From positions 1-58,121 of the forward strand of contig JAFTWZ010000024.1 in NCBI GenBank assembly GCA_017465055.1: 58,121 nt of DNA, in the 5' to 3' direction. The stretch comes from Alistipes sp. (lineage in GTDB: Bacteria; Bacteroidota; Bacteroidia; Bacteroidales; Rikenellaceae). The notes beneath the pieces are model-generated. The model made no database searches and was not told the origin of the DNA. It worked only from the letters and a program-made list of their open reading frames with translations. Made by a program: the position numbers and the translations under genes. This document shows, piece after piece, positions 17,701 through 27,023 of the stretch (position 1 is the first letter of the stretch; every line of letters begins with the position of its first letter).

Positions 17701-19084
17701 ACTCATATATATCGTCGCAGCGGTGTTGCTTATGGCTATGCCCTTCGTGGCATCGGCACAGACAAGTAGCATCAACGCCTACTCGCCATACTCGATGTAT
17801 GGACCCGGAGAGCTGATGACTCCCGGTACGGTGCAGATGCGCTCGCTCGGAGGTGTGGGCTTAGGCGTTAGAGCCATAGGACAGCTAAACCCACAAAACC
17901 CCGCAGCAGCAAGCATCGCGCCACGCAAGAGTTTCCTCTTCGACGTGGGCCTCGACGCCACTCACTTCCGAAACAACCAGCCTAAGTTCAACGCTCAGGG
18001 CGAGATGATGTCAAAGGCCAAGACCGCCTACAACAGCGCCAACATCCACAGCATAGCGTTGGCCTTCCCCGTAGCTAAGGGTGTAGGTGTGTCGATGAGC
18101 ATATCGCCCTATAGCAGCGTAGGATACAAGGTCAAGACTACGGATCAGAACGAGGATAACTGGGCAGATATCGGTCGCGTAATGTATGGCCACGAGGGCG
18201 AGGGCGACATCACCGAGGTGAAGCTATCGCTCGGCTGGGCACCCTGGCAGCGATTCTCTATTGGTGTAGCAGCGAAATACTACTGGGGAGATGTAACGCG
18301 CATCTACAAGGCTCAGGTGACCGACCAGATAACGGGCACAGGCTCGTATAGCTCGACGGTGGGCAAGGATAACTACGTTGTAAATAGTTTCAAGTTGCAG
18401 GTGGGTCTGCAGTGGAACATACTTCTTAGCGAGACACGCATCTTCACCTTAGGAGCTACCTACGATCTGGGAGGAAAGCTAAACCCCAAGAAGGAGAGCT
18501 ACGTATATACCGATAACATTATCAACAACATACAGAGCATCCCCGTCCGCGACCGTATAAACAGCCTCGAGCTACGAGTGCCACACCAGGTGGGCGTAGG
18601 CCTCTTCTTCCGCGATAGGTCAATAGCGTGGGGTGCAGACTACATCTACGCTGCGTGGGGTAGCAACAACAGCTCGTACCAGGAGAATACGACGCCTCAA
18701 ACCATAGCCGTAACATACTGCGATACGCATACCATAAAGCTCGGCTTTGAGCTTACGCCACGCGCCAGCGACGTGCGCAACTACCTAAACCGCATATCGT
18801 ACCGCATAGGTGCTCGCCTCGGTAACAACTATCAGATGTTCGGTGGGCAGCGCGTTAACGAGATGGCCATAACCGCCGGTCTTGGCTTCCCCGTGAAGGT
18901 GTGGGGCGCCTCGTCGGTAAACCTCGGCTTCGAGTATGGCCGCCGCTCGGCTAAGGGCACTGCAACAATCGGAGCTCAGAGGGTGGGTATGGTTACGCAG
19001 AACTACTACAAGATATCGGTGGGCTTCTCGCTCTTCTCGGCCGACACGTCGGACTACTGGTTCGTACGACAGAAGTACGATTAA
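17684..19084 (+). CDS. Outer membrane beta-barrel protein, function unknown
   Basis: 466 residues. A signal peptide of about 25 residues (hydrophobic core VAAVLLMAMPFVASA, then QTSS). The mature part alternates aromatic and polar residues in beta-hairpin style, begins with NAYSPYSMYGPGE and contains MRSLGGVGLGVR, a pattern seen in OmpP1/FadL-like barrels of Bacteroidetes. The last residue segment (YDNSWFV-like, here DYWFVRQKYD) lacks the usual terminal Phe. It overlaps coaX by 17 bases and is followed by the TPR, LptC and CorC genes, a gene order I recall as common in Bacteroidales. It could take part in lipid or small hydrophobic molecule transport; that is inferred from fold and context only. 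Confidence 0.8.
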   Translation: MQRSFRLIYIVAAVLLMAMPFVASAQTSSINAYSPYSMYGPGELMTPGTVQMRSLGGVGLGVRAIGQLNPQNPAAASIAPRKSFLFDVGLDATHFRNNQPKFNAQGEMMSKAKTAYNSANIHSIALAFPVAKGVGVSMSISPYSSVGYKVKTTDQNEDNWADIGRVMYGHEGEGDITEVKLSLGWAPWQRFSIGVAAKYYWGDVTRIYKAQVTDQITGTGSYSSTVGKDNYVVNSFKLQVGLQWNILLSETRIFTLGATYDLGGKLNPKKESYVYTDNIINNIQSIPVRDRINSLELRVPHQVGVGLFFRDRSIAWGADYIYAAWGSNNSSYQENTTPQTIAVTYCDTHTIKLGFELTPRASDVRNYLNRISYRIGARLGNNYQMFGGQRVNEMAITAGLGFPVKVWGASSVNLGFEYGRRSAKGTATIGAQRVGMVTQNYYKISVGFSLFSADTSDYWFVRQKYD

Positions 19085-19158
19085 TAGCACAAACAGCGTA
19101 ACTGCCGTAATTACAACGATATAGGACAGAAACAAACATAATTAAAAACAAAAAAACT

Positions 19159-20502
19159 ATGAAAAGCGTAAAATTTCTTTTGGCTGCCCTGGCTTTGGTC
19201 ATAGGATTCTCAGCCACTGCACAGGATTTTAGCGACCCTAAGTTTGCTATTTGGGGTGAGACTCCCGAGGAGCGTCAGGCAAACATCGAGGCAAGTAACT
19301 ACCTCAAGGAGGCTCTCGACGCTAAGGACTTCAAGCGCGCAACAGAGTACTTCCAGCAGCTGCTCAACAGTTGCCCTAAGGCATCGCAGAACACCTTCGC
19401 GCGTGGTGTGACCCTCTACAAGAACAAGGCACAACGCGCACGTAGCGTCGAGGAGCGTAAGATGTACGTCGACTCAATCTTGTTCATCTATGACCAGCGT
19501 GTCATCTACTTCGGCGACCACCACAAGAATGGTAAGGATTACATCCTCGATATGAAGGCTCGCGATATGCTCCGCTTCTGCACTACCGACCGTCCATTGT
19601 TGCGTTCGGGTTTGAAGGACGCTGTTGACGCAGGCATCGAGAGCGGTCGCGTACACCTCGATATCGCAGCCAGCTACTTCAAGTATCTCTGCGAGGACTA
19701 CGAGTATGACGACAACGTAACGAGCGATATGATTTTGGCAGAGTACGAGCGCCTTACCCCACACTTTGCTGAGGTATCGGCCGAGGATGAGCAGTATCGC
19801 GACATCTTCGAGACCAGCTTCGGTACCAGCGGTGCTGCAAGCTGCGAGAACCTCGAGGAGCTCTTCAGCCAGAAGCTCGCTGCCGACCCCGACAACGAGG
19901 CACTCCTCTCGCAGGCCGTAGCCCTTATGTCACGCGCACAGTGCACCAGCGACTTCTTCTTCGCTACAACCGAGAAGTACTACACCGTAAAGCCATCATC
20001 GGAGACAGCACTATTCCTCGCTCAGGGCTTCAAGAACCGTGGCGAGAATGACAAGGCACTTAAGTACCTCCGTGAGGCATTGGCCGTAGAGACCGACCCA
20101 GCAAAGAAGGAGCCTTTGTATGTTCAGATTGGTCTTATCGAGATCAGCGAGCACCGCTATGCAGCTGCTGCTGAGGCAGCACGCGAGCTCCGCGGCATCA
20201 ACCCTCAGAACGGCTACTCGTTCTTCATCCTCGGTCAGTGCTACGCATCGACACCTTGTCCAGAGGATAAGGTAGGTGGTACTACTGTATACTGGGCAGC
20301 ATACGACGCTATGGCTCAGGCAGCTACCCTACTCAAGGACGAGCCAGAGGTACAGAAGGCAGCACAGCAGCTTATGAACGCCTACCGCGCAGCATTCCCT
20401 GTGCAGGAGAGCTGCTTCTTCGCAGAGCTCACCGCAGGCGACCGCTACACTATCTTGTGCGGCTTCGCTGCTGGCCAGGCAACAACTGTTCGTTACCGCT
20501 AA
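19159..20502 (+). CDS. Periplasmic TPR-repeat protein
   Basis: 447 residues. The signal peptide (KFLLAALALVIGFSATAQ) is probably cleaved near residue 22. The body is helical, with repeats matching TPR spacing, for example EALDAKDFKRATEYFQQLLNSCP, FKNRGENDKALKYLREALAVETDP and IEISEHRYAAAAEAARELRGINPQNGYSFFILGQCY. TPR scaffolds bind other proteins. Its position between an outer membrane barrel and LptC suggests a partner in outer membrane assembly or transport, but no specific function is known to me. The start ATG 19159 follows the A-rich run aaaaacaaaaaaact, typical of translation starts here. Confidence 0.83.
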   Translation: MKSVKFLLAALALVIGFSATAQDFSDPKFAIWGETPEERQANIEASNYLKEALDAKDFKRATEYFQQLLNSCPKASQNTFARGVTLYKNKAQRARSVEERKMYVDSILFIYDQRVIYFGDHHKNGKDYILDMKARDMLRFCTTDRPLLRSGLKDAVDAGIESGRVHLDIAASYFKYLCEDYEYDDNVTSDMILAEYERLTPHFAEVSAEDEQYRDIFETSFGTSGAASCENLEELFSQKLAADPDNEALLSQAVALMSRAQCTSDFFFATTEKYYTVKPSSETALFLAQGFKNRGENDKALKYLREALAVETDPAKKEPLYVQIGLIEISEHRYAAAAEAARELRGINPQNGYSFFILGQCYASTPCPEDKVGGTTVYWAAYDAMAQAATLLKDEPEVQKAAQQLMNAYRAAFPVQESCFFAELTAGDRYTILCGFAAGQATTVRYR

Positions 20503-20530
20503 TAGCAGGCTTATAACCAACTATTTAAGT

Positions 20531-21562
20531 ATGCCTAAGGCGATACGTAGATATGCAATGATAGCACTCTCCATCGTGGGGAGTGCTACGTTGCTATTCT
20601 CGTGTGGCAAGGATGGCTCAGCTACGACATACGACTACGAGACGCTGATGACCGAGTCGAGCGAGAACCGCACCATAATAATGATGGACAACGGCAAACG
20701 CTCCTACACCTTCACCTCGCCACTAATGGAGGGATACAGCTTGGCAACAAACCCCTACCAGGAGTTTCGCCGAGGCATCGAGATGGTCACATTCACCGAC
20801 TCACTATCGCTTGTCGATGCCACGATTACGGCCAACTATGCCATATACTACGAGCGTCAGAAGCTCTGGGAGGCAAAGGGTAATGTGGTGATAATAAAGC
20901 GTAACCGCCAGGAGGGAGATACTACGGTGACGGGACTTACGGAGATATACACACAACAGCTCTTCTGGAATGCCACGACAAAGAAGATATACTCGAACGT
21001 AGATACTAAGGTGCTACAACCCGATGGATGGCACTTTGGCGTGGGATTCGATGCAGACGACGATCTAAAGAATATACACTTTAGAAAGTATAGCTCCGAG
21101 GTAGAGTTCGATATGAGTCAGCCCGAACCTAAGAGCGATGATAATAAGGACGGAGGTAGCTCGGCCAAAGAGAGCAAGGGGGGCAATAGCGCTAAGGCAG
21201 ATAACAAGGCTCCTAATAGCAAGAGTAGCAGTACGGCAGAGAGGAGTAAGCCAAGTGGCGGCTCGATAAAGGGCCGTACGACACCCTCGCCAACAACGCG
21301 ACCAACCGCTACAACGCCAACGACACCGACAACACCTTCGCGCGCTACGCGACCAAACCTCGAGAGTGGCGTAAACTCCAACCAGAAGCCCAGCTCGGTG
21401 CCATCGATGGGAAATAAGCGACAGATGGGCGAGCAACCTATTAAGAGTGGCTTGGAACTTAGTAATAGCACTCTTCTCAATGCCGAGGTGACCACGCCGC
21501 AGAGTGCCATAAGCTCAAAGAGCGAGGTAAAGAGCGAGGTAAAGGGCGATAAGCGCCCATAA
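20531..21562 (+). CDS. lptC: LPS export protein LptC with long disordered C-terminal tail
   Basis: 343 residues. The N-terminus ends in LLFSCGKD (Cys25), so this LptC appears to be a lipoprotein. Residues about 35-205 are the LptC beta-jellyroll (MMDNGKRSYTFTSPLMEGY ... MVTFTDSLSLVDATITANYAIYYERQKLWEAKGNVVIIKR). LptC links the LptB2FG transporter to LptA in the periplasm. Residues about 206-343 are an unusual low-complexity tail, first SSAKESKGGNSAKAD, then Thr/Pro repeats (TPTTPTTPS), ending KSEVKSEVKGDKRP. LptC proteins are usually about 190-220 residues, so about 130 residues are extra. It sits 28 bases after the TPR gene. Confidence 0.85.
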   Translation: MPKAIRRYAMIALSIVGSATLLFSCGKDGSATTYDYETLMTESSENRTIIMMDNGKRSYTFTSPLMEGYSLATNPYQEFRRGIEMVTFTDSLSLVDATITANYAIYYERQKLWEAKGNVVIIKRNRQEGDTTVTGLTEIYTQQLFWNATTKKIYSNVDTKVLQPDGWHFGVGFDADDDLKNIHFRKYSSEVEFDMSQPEPKSDDNKDGGSSAKESKGGNSAKADNKAPNSKSSSTAERSKPSGGSIKGRTTPSPTTRPTATTPTTPTTPSRATRPNLESGVNSNQKPSSVPSMGNKRQMGEQPIKSGLELSNSTLLNAEVTTPQSAISSKSEVKSEVKGDKRP

Positions 21563-21693
21563 TAGCACACACGCCCAAAGAAGGATGCTCGGAGGAGAAC
21601 GCCGAGTAGGTCGTATCGGGGCGTTAATAACAATTTGAATTAACCACAATAAAAGGATATTAGCAAGCCTCAAATTGCAGATAACCACGTCGT

Positions 21694-22947
21694 ATGGAGG
21701 AAGGAACGTTAACGATGATTCTAACCATAGCCGTAATGCTACTCTTCTCGGCATTCTTCTCGGGAATGGAGATAGCATTTCTGGGCCGTAACCGACTGCG
21801 CGAAGAGATAGACCGCAAGCAAAACCCGGTGTTTAACCGCATTGCAGATATCTTCTCGCGTAACTCGAGCAACTACATAACAACGATACTCGTAGGTAAC
21901 AACATTGCGCTTGTTATCTACTCAATGTTTATGTCGAAGCTACTACTATCGGCCTTTGGCATTGAGAATACACTGGCGCAGACTATCATCTCGACGGTCG
22001 TCATCATCTTCATCGGCGAGTATATCCCCAAGTCGATAGTGCGCCACAATCCCAACTTCTACTACTCGGTGCTGTCGCCCATAATCTATCTATTCTATAT
22101 TATATTATACCCCATATCGCGACTTACGACACTTATATCGTACGGCTTGATACGCCTCACGGGTACGCGTGTAGAGGAGCGTCCCGAGCCTATGGAGTTC
22201 AACCGCGACGACCTTGCCTCGCTTGTCGAGGCCGAGAATGTTGCCGTAGATAGCGAGGAGGAGGAGGATATACGCCTCTTTCAGAACGCACTGGACTTTG
22301 CCGACCTTAGAGTTAGAGATTGTATGGTGCAGCGCGTCGATGTCGAGGCTGTAGACCTCGAGACGACAACCATCGAGGAGCTTACACAGCGCTTTGTCGA
22401 GACCAAGTATTCGCGTATATTCGTATGGCACGACACCATAGACAACATCATCGGCTATGTCAACTCGAAGAGTCTCTTTGAGCGCCCTGGCTCTATCGCC
22501 GACGTGCTTATCAAGACGATATACGTGGCCGAGACTATGCCTCTACAGGCAATGCTTGAGACCTTCACCAAGCGCAAGGCCAGCATCGCTGTAGTCATCG
22601 ACGAGTTCGGCGGCACGGCGGGTATCATATCGCTCGAGGATGTTCTCGAGCAGATATTCGGCGATATCGAGGATGAGCACGACGTGCAGGAGCTTATCGA
22701 AAAACGCATAGACGACAACACGTGGGTCTTCTCGTCGCGTTTAGAGGTGGACTATCTGAACGAGGAGTACTCGCTTGGCATCCCCGAGAGCGACGAGTAC
22801 GACACACTCGCGGGCTACATCATCGCCGAGAGCGGCGAGATACCCCACGAGGGAGAGCGTTTCGAGAATGAGCTCTTCTCGATAAAGATACTACGCCGCG
22901 AAAGTTCGCGTCTGGACCTTGTTGAGGTGCGACGCAAACGCAATTAA
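21694..22947 (+). CDS. CNNM/CorC-HlyC family membrane protein with CBS domains
   Basis: 417 residues. An N-terminal DUF21/CNNM membrane domain (about 1-180) has segments TLTMILTIAVMLLFSAFFSGMEIAF, NNIALVIYSMFM and IIFIGEYIPKS. A CBS pair covers about 205-330 (DCMVQRVDVEAVD ... ASIAVVIDEFGGTAGIISLEDVLEQIFGDIEDEHD). A CorC_HlyC domain is at the C-terminus (SRLEVDYLNEEY ... YDTLAGYI). These proteins are linked to Mg2+ efflux or ion homeostasis; the hemolysin name is historical. It is 131 bases after lptC. Bacteroidetes members of this group next to lptC or a PpiD-like gene have been called gliding/T9SS-associated (GldE-like) in some genomes; I do not claim that here. Confidence 0.88.
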   Translation: MEEGTLTMILTIAVMLLFSAFFSGMEIAFLGRNRLREEIDRKQNPVFNRIADIFSRNSSNYITTILVGNNIALVIYSMFMSKLLLSAFGIENTLAQTIISTVVIIFIGEYIPKSIVRHNPNFYYSVLSPIIYLFYIILYPISRLTTLISYGLIRLTGTRVEERPEPMEFNRDDLASLVEAENVAVDSEEEEDIRLFQNALDFADLRVRDCMVQRVDVEAVDLETTTIEELTQRFVETKYSRIFVWHDTIDNIIGYVNSKSLFERPGSIADVLIKTIYVAETMPLQAMLETFTKRKASIAVVIDEFGGTAGIISLEDVLEQIFGDIEDEHDVQELIEKRIDDNTWVFSSRLEVDYLNEEYSLGIPESDEYDTLAGYIIAESGEIPHEGERFENELFSIKILRRESSRLDLVEVRRKRN

Positions 22948-23015
22948 CGGGAGGATACGTAGCTTTTTCGATAGTGTTCAGCACAATAACCTAAATTTTC
23001 GGAGGCTATGTGGTG

Positions 23016-23043
23016 TTGTTTAATAAAAAATTACTACCTTTGG
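23016..23043 (+). promoter_or_regulatory. Predicted promoter of the SurA/PpiD-type gene
   Basis: TTG at 23016-23018, a 16-base spacer, then TACCTTTGG at 23035-23043; the ATG is at 23081. Confidence 0.55.
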
Positions 23044-23080
23044 AGGCTAAAACGAATTTAACGATAAAACAATAATTTTT

Positions 23081-25033
23081 ATGGCATCATTAAACACTTT
23101 AAGAACCAAGTACGGCATTGTACTCTCAGTAGTAATCGCCCTTGTACTTGTGGCATTTATTCTTGGCGACCAGCTCTCGATGCAGAATCGCCAGAGCGAG
23201 ATTCCCGAGGATGAGACTATCCTGACCGTTGATGGCCAGGAGGTAAAGGCATCGAAGTATGCGCAGTACCAGGAGACATTCCGCAATGCTAACCTCTCAG
23301 AGGATAACAAGTCGGACTTCGCATACCAGACAGCTATCTATGATCACTTCGCAGCACCAGCACTTGACAACGTAGGTCTCGGTGTCGAGGAGGCAGACAT
23401 CAAGAGCTATGCTAAGGTATACAGCCAGCAGGCTGCCGAGATGTACAAGATGTACGGCTGGCCAGCAGACCAGATTGAGATGATGGTACAGAACCAGTGG
23501 ATCAGCAACCTCCCTACCATCGGTCTTAACCTCGGCTACCAGAAGTTCAACAAGGTATATAGCTCGGCTAACTACGTTAACCGCCTCGAAGTTGAGGATG
23601 CCTTGCGCAACGACAAGCTCACGTTCGATGGTCGCTACGTAATGGTTCCTTACAAGGCTATGCCAGCTGTTGAGGTAAGCCAGGAGGAGATCGATGCATA
23701 CTACGAGGCTAACAAGCTCGAGAACCCAAGCTACGGCGCACGCACGCTCCGCTACGTATCGTTCGAGATAGCTCCTACGGCAGAGGATATGGCTAACGCT
23801 GAGAAGCAGATTATGGATGCTGATAAGGCTGTGGCTGAGGCTAATGGCGATAGCAACACCATCAAGCAGGCTGTACGCGCTATCGGTGGCAAGGTCGACA
23901 CATACAAGCTCTACAGCTCTATCGACAGCAAGGTTCAGGAGGCTATCAAGGCTGGTAAGAATTATGGCCCAGTACTCGAGGGCGAGACTTGGAAGGCAAG
24001 CTACCTCGTTTCAGACGTTACTGCTCCTGCTACCTACGAGTTCGAGGTGGCTACGGTAAGCAACATCGTCGAGGCTAACGAGCTCGTTGAGACGCTCAAG
24101 GCTAACGGCGGCGACTTCACAAAGCTCGAGACCGCTGTAGACGTAGCTAACGACACTCGCGAGATGGTTAAGATGAACGAGAGCGACGCTAAGAACTTCA
24201 TCGATAAGAAGGTAGGTGACATCTTCACATACACCTACAACCACAAGCCTGCCGTTGTTAAGATTACGAAGCTCGGCGACAAGGAGCGTTTCGTACTCGT
24301 GGCCAACATAGAGAAGACCGTTAAGGCAAGCGAGCTTACTAACCGCAACATCGTAAATAGCGTAGAGAAGTTTATCCAGGAGGCTGGCAACACTGTTGAG
24401 AGCTTCAACGATGCAGCTAACAACGCTCACTACCAGGTGCTTGTAACCACAGCTAACCGCAACGACTACACCCCTATGCAGGGTCGCGCACGTGGCGTAC
24501 GTGGCATCAGCAACTCGCGTAACATCGCAGTATGGGCATACGATGCTCCTATCGGCGAGGTTAAGAGCTTCCACGGCGAGAACGTTATCAACGTAGTTAT
24601 GGTATCGGCTATCGACGAGAACAAGTACGTTGCAAAGAACGACGCTATGATTAAGACTACACTCGAGCGCGGCAAGCAGTACGAGGCTATCGCTTCGCAG
24701 CTCGCTATGGGCGCTACTATCGAGGGTGCTGAGAGCGGCGAGTTCAAGGGCGTTAAGTTTACCGACAACAACGTTGACGGCAAGTATGAGTCGGCTCTTG
24801 TAGGTGCTGTGGCAGCAACACGCACTACAGGCGTTGAGACTAAGGTTAAGGGTAACACGGGTGCTTACGTATTCGTTGTTGACGCTATCAATGGCGAGGT
24901 AGACCCCGCTACGCTCGACACTGAGCGCACTCCAGAGATGACCCAGCGCGAGAGCGAGCTTAGCCGTGTAGCTGTTGAGGCTATCACCTCTAAGGCTAAC
25001 GTTAAGGACTTCCGTGGCGAGGGCCAGATCTAA
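23081..25033 (+). CDS. SurA/PpiD-type periplasmic folding factor
   Basis: 650 residues. One N-terminal membrane helix (YGIVLSVVIALVLVAFILGDQL, about 9-30) with no cleavage site, so it is anchored in the inner membrane facing the periplasm. The SurA-N-like chaperone region is about 40-210 (EILTVDGQEVKASKYAQYQETFRN begins after the helix). The middle, where PpiD has a parvulin domain, is diverged; I do not see the typical GG(D/E)LG motif. A second degenerate repeat and a C-terminal chaperone-like helix follow. It probably assists folding of outer membrane or secreted proteins. Codon use is strongly biased (GGC, AAG, GCT), as in other highly expressed genes. It has its own promoter and a terminator at 25060. 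Confidence 0.85.
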   Translation: MASLNTLRTKYGIVLSVVIALVLVAFILGDQLSMQNRQSEIPEDETILTVDGQEVKASKYAQYQETFRNANLSEDNKSDFAYQTAIYDHFAAPALDNVGLGVEEADIKSYAKVYSQQAAEMYKMYGWPADQIEMMVQNQWISNLPTIGLNLGYQKFNKVYSSANYVNRLEVEDALRNDKLTFDGRYVMVPYKAMPAVEVSQEEIDAYYEANKLENPSYGARTLRYVSFEIAPTAEDMANAEKQIMDADKAVAEANGDSNTIKQAVRAIGGKVDTYKLYSSIDSKVQEAIKAGKNYGPVLEGETWKASYLVSDVTAPATYEFEVATVSNIVEANELVETLKANGGDFTKLETAVDVANDTREMVKMNESDAKNFIDKKVGDIFTYTYNHKPAVVKITKLGDKERFVLVANIEKTVKASELTNRNIVNSVEKFIQEAGNTVESFNDAANNAHYQVLVTTANRNDYTPMQGRARGVRGISNSRNIAVWAYDAPIGEVKSFHGENVINVVMVSAIDENKYVAKNDAMIKTTLERGKQYEAIASQLAMGATIEGAESGEFKGVKFTDNNVDGKYESALVGAVAATRTTGVETKVKGNTGAYVFVVDAINGEVDPATLDTERTPEMTQRESELSRVAVEAITSKANVKDFRGEGQI

Positions 25034-25059
25034 TCGGTCGAAGCGACAAAACCATATAG

Positions 25060-25094
25060 TACTGCCTATCCCTCGCGGGGTGGGCAGTATTTTT
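25060..25094 (+). terminator. Rho-independent terminator after the SurA/PpiD-type gene
   Basis: The stem tactgcctatccc pairs with ggggtgggcagta around a short tcgc loop and is followed by TTTTT. It lies 27 bases after the stop codon. Confidence 0.85.
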
Positions 25095-25189
25095 CTATTG
25101 GTGAGAGAGTAACAGGTGGTCCGAGAGTAATAGGTGGGCAGTATCTGGGCTCAGTCGTAAATTCCGGTGGGGATTGAAAGAGTAGTTCG

Positions 25190-25285
25190 CTCGCTAAACG
25201 AGAGGGACGAGAGGGACGAGAGAGACAACAACGAAGTCGGGTATCATCGTTCTCTGTTGTCTCTGTTGTCTATGTTGTCTCTATT
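25190..25285. repeat. Inverted 9-bp microsatellite hairpin, family b, copy 2 (reverse)
   Basis: gagggacga units, then gagagacaacaacgaagtcgg at about 25219 and gtatcatcgttctctgttgt: the reverse complement of the family core with one change (gggtatc for ggctatc). The right arm is tctctgttg/tctatgttg/tctctattg units, 9 bases each. It runs directly into a GTCACA palindrome. A family e fragment (agtagttcgctcgctaaacgag) precedes it. Confidence 0.8.
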
Positions 25286-25347
25286 GTCACAATGTCACAA
25301 TGTCACAGGGGTGTGGCCCTATGTGACAGGTGTGACAAGTGTGACGT
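25286..25347. repeat. GTCACA palindrome, family d, copy 1
   Basis: gtcacaat gtcacaat gtcacagg, then ggtgtggccctatgtgacag and gtgtgacaagtgtgac. The two halves are inverted (gtcaca against tgtgac). The same sequence occurs reversed at 36335-36403. Confidence 0.8.
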
Positions 25348-25527
25348 GGGGGTCTTCCGCTGTTTATAGGGCCGTGCGGAGTGTGATTGATAGTCCTGTG
25401 TAACGCGCGTAGACTATTATAACTCTTACGTATCAGTGCGGAAGTATAAACAAAGGAAGATCGCCACAGAATTGCATAGACCCAAGTGGGTATCACTACT
25501 ACTATTAGATGCAATTCTTCGCGATGA
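25343..25527. repeat. 185-bp direct repeat with palindrome, family f, copy 1
   Basis: Begins gacgtgggggtcttccgctg and ends at the palindrome cgccacagaattgcat ... atgcaattcttcgcg with an inner cccaagtggg hairpin. The pair with copy 2 (25640-25826) is about 85-90 percent identical by eye. The terminal tcgcgatgacg recalls the cgtcattgcgag-type repeats found in many bacterial genomes. Confidence 0.8.
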
Positions 25528-25639
25528 CGATATTTAATGGTTGTCACGAGCCTGCGAATATCGCGACGGCAGAATAAACCTCGTCACCCCGAGGAGGAGC
25601 AAGTATGAGTGTGCGGAGCGAGACAACGCCACTATGCTC

Positions 25640-25826
25640 CGACGTGGGGGTCTTCCGCTGTTTATAGGGCCGTTCGGAGTGAGATTGATAGTCGTGCGTG
25701 ACGTGCGGAGACTATTACAACTCTTACGTATCAGTGCGGAAGTATAAAAAAATGAAGATCGCCACAGAATTGCATAGACCCAAGTGGGTATCACCACCGC
25801 TCGTAGATGCAATTCTTCGCGATGAC
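25640..25826. repeat. 185-bp direct repeat with palindrome, family f, copy 2
   Basis: Same sequence as copy 1, about 297 bases further on. It shares the boundaries gacgtgggggtcttccgctg and gcaattcttcgcgatgacg. Differences cluster in the middle (gattgatagtcgtgcgtgac against gattgatagtcctgtgtaac) and in the palindrome loop. Confidence 0.8.
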
Positions 25827-25957
25827 GTACTATGTTATTAATTACTCCACCAGAATTATCTCCTGATCCAGTATTTTTTCTATTGGTCAGAGAGTAATAT
25901 CTAACGGCCTCACATATACAAAAAGCGGAATTGAGATTATAGATAGCTCCGAAATAA

Positions 25958-25991
25958 TTTGGCGCGTTTGGTATATTTTTAGTACCTTTAC
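25958..25991 (+). promoter_or_regulatory. Predicted promoter of pfkA
   Basis: TTTG at 25958-25961, a 21-base spacer, then TACCTTTA at 25983-25990. The leader is about 25 bases. Confidence 0.6.
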
Positions 25992-26014
25992 CTCGGATAA
26001 AACCTATAAATAGT

Positions 26015-26995
26015 ATGGCACAGATTCGATGCATAGGAGTACTCACCTCGGGCGGCGACGCCCCGGGTATGAACGCAGCAATACGCGCCGTGACACGCGC
26101 GGCTATATACAACAACCTCAAGGTCGTAGGTATCAAACGCGGCTACTACGGTCTGGTATACAACGAGATGGAGGAGTTCGGCTCGAAGTCGGTGAGCAAC
26201 ATCATCCAGCAGGGTGGCACCATACTCAAGACGGCACGATGCAAAGAGTTCACCACGCCCGAAGGACGTGCTAAGGCCTACGAGAATATGCAGCAGTCTG
26301 GCATAGATGCACTGGTGGTAATCGGCGGCGACGGCTCGCTAAGTGGCGCGCGCATCTTCGCCGAGGAGTACGACATACCCATCGTGGGACTTCCAGGAAC
26401 TATCGACAACGACTTAGGTGGCACGGACGAGACCATTGGCTACGATACGGCGCTAAATACCATCGTCGAGGCCGTTGATAAGATTCGCGACACGGCCACA
26501 AGCCACGAGCGACTCTTCCTTGTCGAGGTAATGGGCCATATGGCTGGCTACTTGGCACTTAACGGAGCTATAGCCTCCGGCGCTGAGGCGGCAATCATCC
26601 CCGAGATGGAGACCGAGATAGACCAGCTTGGCGACCTTATTAACCGAGGCTTCCGCAAGAGTAAGAACTCGGCGATAGTACTCGTTGCAGAGAATCCTGC
26701 GACAGGAGGCGCCTTAGGTCTTGCCCAGCGCATCAAGGAGGAGTTTCCAGAGTACGACGCGAGGGTCACAATCCTCGGGCACCTGCAGCGCGGTGGCTCA
26801 CCCACGGCAGCCGACAGAATCCTCGCCTCGAAGATGGGAGCGCAGGCAATCACAGCGCTGCTCGAGGGTCAGCGCAACGTGATGATAGGCACGAAGAACG
26901 GAGAACTTGTATACGTACCCTTCTCTAAGGCCACGAAGCATAGCAGCACGATAGATCGCGGCGATATGGAGATTGTCAAGATATTGTCAATATAA
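26015..26995 (+). CDS. pfkA: 6-phosphofructokinase, ATP-type
   Basis: 326 residues, the usual bacterial PfkA length. Motifs: GGDAPGMN at 13-20, GGDGS at 104-108, and PGTIDND at 127-133 with the catalytic Asp131 in the same place as E. coli Asp127. Then MGHMAGYLA and [14 protein letters not shown] for fructose-6-phosphate binding. It converts fructose-6-phosphate to fructose-1,6-bisphosphate in the cytoplasm. The Gly in GGDGS favours ATP rather than pyrophosphate. It is followed after 28 bases by a PfkB-family kinase and is probably in one operon with it. Confidence 0.96.
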   Translation: MAQIRCIGVLTSGGDAPGMNAAIRAVTRAAIYNNLKVVGIKRGYYGLVYNEMEEFGSKSVSNIIQQGGTILKTARCKEFTTPEGRAKAYENMQQSGIDALVVIGGDGSLSGARIFAEEYDIPIVGLPGTIDNDLGGTDETIGYDTALNTIVEAVDKIRDTATSHERLFLVEVMGHMAGYLALNGAIASGAEAAIIPEMETEIDQLGDLINRGFRKSKNSAIVLVAENPATGGALGLAQRIKEEFPEYDARVTILGHLQRGGSPTAADRILASKMGAQAITALLEGQRNVMIGTKNGELVYVPFSKATKHSSTIDRGDMEIVKILSI

Positions 26996-27023
26996 CGACC
27001 AGAACAATAAACCGCCCAAACAT

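Noticed and set aside
25534-26136. 200-residue minus-strand ORF upstream of pfkA
   Set aside because: It covers the 185-bp repeat and the pfkA promoter and start, with no domain similarity.
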